In this document: piece by piece, positions 61,138 to 64,000 of the stretch
Layout: each line of letters begins with the position of its first letter
Position numbering within the stretch: position 1 is the stretch's first letter
DNA from: RH-AL1 sp964235705
Lineage (GTDB): Bacteria > Pseudomonadota > Alphaproteobacteria > Rhizobiales > Beijerinckiaceae
Assembly (NCBI GenBank): GCA_964235705.1
Contig: CAXSDP010000003.1
Span: 62,001 to 126,000 of the forward strand
Direction of reading: 5' to 3'
Length of the DNA stretch: 64,000 nt
Program-made: the position numbers and the translations under genes
The notes under the pieces: generated by a model
What the model was told of the DNA's origin: nothing
The model's input: only the letters and a program-made list of their open reading frames with translations
Database searches by the model: none

Positions 61138-61644
61138 TCAACTGACGGCCTTCATCGCCGTCAGGTCGAGGTACTTGGACGTCACGACCTCGATGATCTC
61201 GTCGAGGCCGGCGGCGGCCTCCTTTTCCTCGGCGATGGTCGTCTTGAAACCCGTCTCGTGACCCTCGAAGCCGGCCGCCTTCGCGATCACGATGAGGGAG
61301 CGGTAGGCGGCAATCTGGTCGTACTGGAAGGCGTAGCCGGCGTAGAGGTTCTTCAGCACCGTGTCGCTCGCCGCGCTGTGCACCGCCGCGCCGAGCGCAC
61401 CGGCGACCTTGCCCACCGCTTCCTTGAAGCCCGAGCGGCTCGAGTCGAGGTCGCCGAGCGCGTGGTCGAGGCGGTTGATCTGGTTTTCCGTCACGGCGCA
61501 ATGCTGCTTGAGGACGGCCGCGTAGCGCGGATAATCGTCGAGGTGGCTGCCCGACAGCTGCGCCTTCATCTGCTGCAGGCCCTGCTCCTCCAACGTGCGC
61601 GTGTTCTGGAGGGACTCGCGATAGATCGTGTTGAAATCCGCCAT
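61138..61644 (-). CDS. DUF892 (YciF-type) ferritin-like protein
   Basis: A 168-residue four-helix bundle protein of the DUF892/YciE-YciF group. Features include TIYRESLQNTRTLEEQGLQQMKAQL, YAAVLKQHCAVTENQINRLDHAL, GYAFQYDQIAAYRSLIVIAKAAGFEGHETGFKTTIAEEKEAAAGLDEIIEVV. The Glu/His pairs expected for a diiron centre are seen in part. Such proteins respond to osmotic and oxidative stress; their activity is not established. Confidence 0.85.
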   Translation of the reverse strand: MADFNTIYRESLQNTRTLEEQGLQQMKAQLSGSHLDDYPRYAAVLKQHCAVTENQINRLDHALGDLDSSRSGFKEAVGKVAGALGAAVHSAASDTVLKNLYAGYAFQYDQIAAYRSLIVIAKAAGFEGHETGFKTTIAEEKEAAAGLDEIIEVVTSKYLDLTAMKAVS

Positions 61645-61747
61645 TCGATGGCTCCTGATCCTGAAGCTCGATAACCAAGCGGAGGGCAACGAACCGACGC
61701 CCCGCAAGGTTAGGTGGCGTTTCATCACTGGGACGCGGGGTCGCGGT

Positions 61748-63694
61748 TCAGCTTGCCGGGGACGCGGCCTCCCGCGGTCCGGCCGCGCGCCGCCGAAGCA
61801 CCTGCGCGACGAGCGGCAAGCCCCGGGCCGGGGGCGGGGCGGGGGGCGGAACCTCGGTCGTCGCCGTCCCGAGCCTCGCCACGACGGCGTCCATCGCGTG
61901 GCGGGCGTCATGCGGGCTGGTCTCGTCCGGGGTCGCGAACAGACGATGGCGTCGTGCCCAATCACCGGGGCCGCGGCGGCTCGACCAGACCGCGAGCGGC
62001 ACGCCGAGCACCAGGCCCGGCGCCAGCAGCATCCCCATCACCGGCGCCCGCGCGGCGACGAGGGTCAGCGGCAGCAGGGCGATCAGCAGCGGCATCGCCA
62101 GGAGCCGCGCCGCCTCGCCCCATGACAGGCTCCGATCGTCGCGCGCCTGCGCGTCCCACCCCACGACGTGTCCGGTGAGCGCCCCGAACACGAACACGGC
62201 GTGGAAGACCAGCGTCACGGGGTAGACCAGGAGCGCGAACACCTGCTCCAGCGCGGCGCTGACCACCAGTTCGACGCGCCCGCCGAAGCGCCGCGCCACG
62301 GCGGCGTCGGTGACGGCCGCGAGGACGCCGAGCACGCGCGGCGCGGCGATCAGGACCGTCACCATCGCCACCAGCGCGCGCCCGGCACCTGGCGCACCGT
62401 GCCGATCCACGCCGGCGTAGAGCGCCAGCCACGCGAGGACGAGGATGGAGGACAGGTAATGGAGCAGGCCGCGCGTCAGATGGTAGGCCGAGGCGACGCG
62501 CAGGCCGTCGGTCAGCAGCACGGTGGCGTGCTGGAGGTTGCCCTGGCACCAGCGGCGGTCGCGGCCGAGGTGGTCGAGCATGTTGGTGGGTGTCTCCTCC
62601 CAGGAGTCGACGTATCGATCCTCCCCGCCGTCGGGCAGCATCCACACGTCCCAGCCGGCGCGCAGGAGCAGCGCCGCCTCCACCGTGTCGTGGGACATGA
62701 TCTCGCCGCCGAACGGGGCGGGGCCCGGCAGAGTTGGGAGCCCGCAATGGGCGGCGAAGGCGGCGATCCGCAGGATCGCGTTGTGGCCCCAATAATTGCC
62801 GCGCGGTCCTTGCCAGAAGGCGACGCCGCGCTGGAACAGCGGGCCGTACAGCCAAGCGTTGAACTGCTGCAAGCGGGCGAACAGGCTGTCGCGGCCGACC
62901 GGGTAGCACATGGTTTGGATCAGCCCGGCGTTCGGGTTCGCCTCCATCGCGCCGATCAGCCGGCCGATCGCCGCGCCGGTCATCAGGCTGTCGGCGTCGA
63001 GCACCACCATGAAGTCGTAGGCCCCACCCCACTGGGCGCAGAAGTCGGCGATGTTGCCGGCCTTGCGCCCCGCGTTGTCGGTCCGCCGGCGATAATGGAT
63101 CGTCGGCTCCGCGCCGGGCCGCAGGGCGGCCGTGCGCGCCGCCGCCCGCGCCTCGGCCCGCGCGCCCGCCACGGAGCGGGTGTCGCTCAGGATGAAGAGG
63201 TCGACGAGCCCGACCCGCTCCCGCGCCAGCAGGTCCGCCATGACCGTCACAGCGGCGAACACCCGCACGGCGTCCTCCTCGAAGATCGGCACCACGACGG
63301 CGGTGCGGGCTGACCCCGTCGGCCCCCGCATCGCCGGGCCGATCGACGCGGCGCGTCCTCCCGTGCCCCGGAGCGTCACGGCGGCACCGAGCACCGCGCT
63401 CCACGAGGCCATGCCGAGTGGCAGGATGTTCAGCGCGACCACGGCCGCGTACACCATCTGCGGCACGCCCCACAGCGGAAGGGACGAGGGCGCGACCGGC
63501 CACGCCAGCACCAGGCCCGCCCCGCACAGCATCAGCAGCGGGACGAAGTGGCAGGCGTGGCGAAGCCACGGCGTGGGCGTCGCCACGCGCGTCGCGGCGT
63601 CATCCGGCGAGGTCGAGGGTGGGTGCGTCACGAAGCTGTGTCGATTCCGGCTCTCACCGTCGGGGATGGCGGCGGGCGCAGAATGGTCAGGCAC
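61748..63694 (-). CDS. opgH: glucans biosynthesis glucosyltransferase OpgH (MdoH)
   Basis: A 648-residue inner-membrane glucosyltransferase making osmoregulated periplasmic glucan backbone from UDP-glucose. GT2 motifs are AVVVPIFEEDAVRVFAAV, RRTDNAGRKAGNIADF, MVVLDADSLMTG (DxD), SHDTVEAALLLRAGWDVWML and DRRWCQGNLQH (Q/RxxRW-like, here RRWCQ). Several C-terminal helices follow. E. coli MdoH has 847 residues; the shorter length is usual in alphaproteobacteria. The partner gene opgG is not in the window and may lie beyond the right edge. Confidence 0.92.
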   Translation of the reverse strand: MPDHSAPAAIPDGESRNRHSFVTHPPSTSPDDAATRVATPTPWLRHACHFVPLLMLCGAGLVLAWPVAPSSLPLWGVPQMVYAAVVALNILPLGMASWSAVLGAAVTLRGTGGRAASIGPAMRGPTGSARTAVVVPIFEEDAVRVFAAVTVMADLLARERVGLVDLFILSDTRSVAGARAEARAAARTAALRPGAEPTIHYRRRTDNAGRKAGNIADFCAQWGGAYDFMVVLDADSLMTGAAIGRLIGAMEANPNAGLIQTMCYPVGRDSLFARLQQFNAWLYGPLFQRGVAFWQGPRGNYWGHNAILRIAAFAAHCGLPTLPGPAPFGGEIMSHDTVEAALLLRAGWDVWMLPDGGEDRYVDSWEETPTNMLDHLGRDRRWCQGNLQHATVLLTDGLRVASAYHLTRGLLHYLSSILVLAWLALYAGVDRHGAPGAGRALVAMVTVLIAAPRVLGVLAAVTDAAVARRFGGRVELVVSAALEQVFALLVYPVTLVFHAVFVFGALTGHVVGWDAQARDDRSLSWGEAARLLAMPLLIALLPLTLVAARAPVMGMLLAPGLVLGVPLAVWSSRRGPGDWARRHRLFATPDETSPHDARHAMDAVVARLGTATTEVPPPAPPPARGLPLVAQVLRRRAAGPREAASPAS

Positions 63695-63768
63695 CCCCGC
63701 GTTGGGCAGGGTGCCATATGCCGCACGGGGCGATCCGTTACGGGGGTGGGCATCGGCGTGCCCGGTGT

Positions 63769-64000
63769 TCAGCGCCTCGCGACGCGCCCCAGCGCCGCCG
63801 CCAGCGCGCGGACCTTCGGCAGGTCATGGACCGCGATGGTGCGCAGCCTCGGGTCGTCGCCGTTGAGGATGAAGTCCTTGTCCAGGGCCGCCAGCCGGTC
63901 CAGCGCGGCGATCTGCTGCTCGGCGAACAGGACGTCGAACGCCTCGCCGCCCTGCGCCGACAACCGCGCCAGCGCCGCGCGCCCGACGGCGCGCGCGCGA
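63769..64000 (-). CDS. partial gene, DUF4142-like C-terminus (runs off right edge)
   Basis: The reverse strand from the window edge to a stop at 63769 gives about 76 residues ending GGEAFDVLFAEQQIAALDRL, AALDKDFILNGDDPRLRTIAV and HDLPKVRALAAALGRVARR. The pattern of a helix, an NGDDPRL turn and a final helix with DLPKV resembles the end of DUF4142 ferritin-like periplasmic proteins. The resemblance is moderate. The start is outside the window, so length and signal peptide are unknown. It lies 75 bp upstream of opgH on the same strand. Confidence 0.4.
   Translation of the reverse strand, partial: RARAVGRAALARLSAQGGEAFDVLFAEQQIAALDRLAALDKDFILNGDDPRLRTIAVHDLPKVRALAAALGRVARR

Overview
The window is about 64 kb of very GC-rich DNA from an alphaproteobacterium. 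A member of the Hyphomicrobiales, in the Methylobacteriaceae/Beijerinckiaceae neighbourhood, is an inference from gene content and not proven. Supporting signs are a tRNA-His with A73 and not the usual bacterial C73, GAF-containing PtsP near prfA, a yejABEF cassette, OpgH-type glucan synthase, and many GTG/TTG starts with 4-bp ATGA, GTGA or TTGA gene overlaps. It is chromosomal: ligA, argG, argE, apaG, prfA, rlmN, bioB and pheA are all present. A run of 100 N at 41859-41958 marks an assembly gap inside an efflux gene.

Layout. 1-3.4 kb: a class II aldolase-like gene running off the left edge, divergent from a shortened GntR regulator, an acetylpolyamine-amidohydrolase/HDAC-type enzyme and a class III aminotransferase, which together suggest polyamine or amine catabolism. 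3.4-6.9 kb: rlmN, a spacer with a long perfect hairpin, an exported alpha/beta hydrolase and a solute-binding protein. 6.9-12.2 kb: an Lrp/AsnC regulator divergent from a homodimeric 2-oxoacid dehydrogenase E1, then an aromatic-acid-type MFS carrier overlapping a pyrone-dicarboxylate-hydrolase-like amidohydrolase. 12.2-21.2 kb: glutathione peroxidase, ligA, cytochrome b561, a membrane glycosyltransferase, small transporters, argE-apaG and an FkbM-like protein.

21.3-28.2 kb: prfA and ptsP on the same strand, separated by a block of light- and flavin-related genes (a short BLUF photoreceptor, a photolyase-like protein with reversed domain order, and a renalase-like FAD oxidoreductase), with an FNR/FixK-like box in the long spacer. 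28.7-34.1 kb: a Bcr/CflA-type efflux pump, two translationally coupled uncharacterised membrane proteins, and pheA. 34.3-40.7 kb: yejABEF peptide importer, interrupted between yejE and yejF by an antitoxin gene and a frameshifted PIN toxin remnant. 40.7-46.1 kb: an EmrA-EmrB-OMF tripartite efflux operon with a divergent TetR gene and a palindromic operator candidate.

46.2-52.7 kb: bioB, then a small accessory zone at tRNA-His with an integrase C-terminal remnant, a lower-GC DUF535/VirK-like gene, small membrane and glycine-rich proteins and gene debris, followed by argG and another remnant containing a 14-bp duplication. 52.6-64 kb: PAP2 phosphatase, a ThiF/MoeB-like protein, an MsbA-type ABC exporter, an MdtA/MdtB-like RND pair, a strong terminator hairpin, a DUF892 ferritin-like protein, opgH, and a partial DUF4142-like gene at the right edge. 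The most unusual parts are the light/flavin block between ptsP and prfA, the decayed toxin-antitoxin locus inside the yej operon, and the remnant-rich tRNA-His zone.
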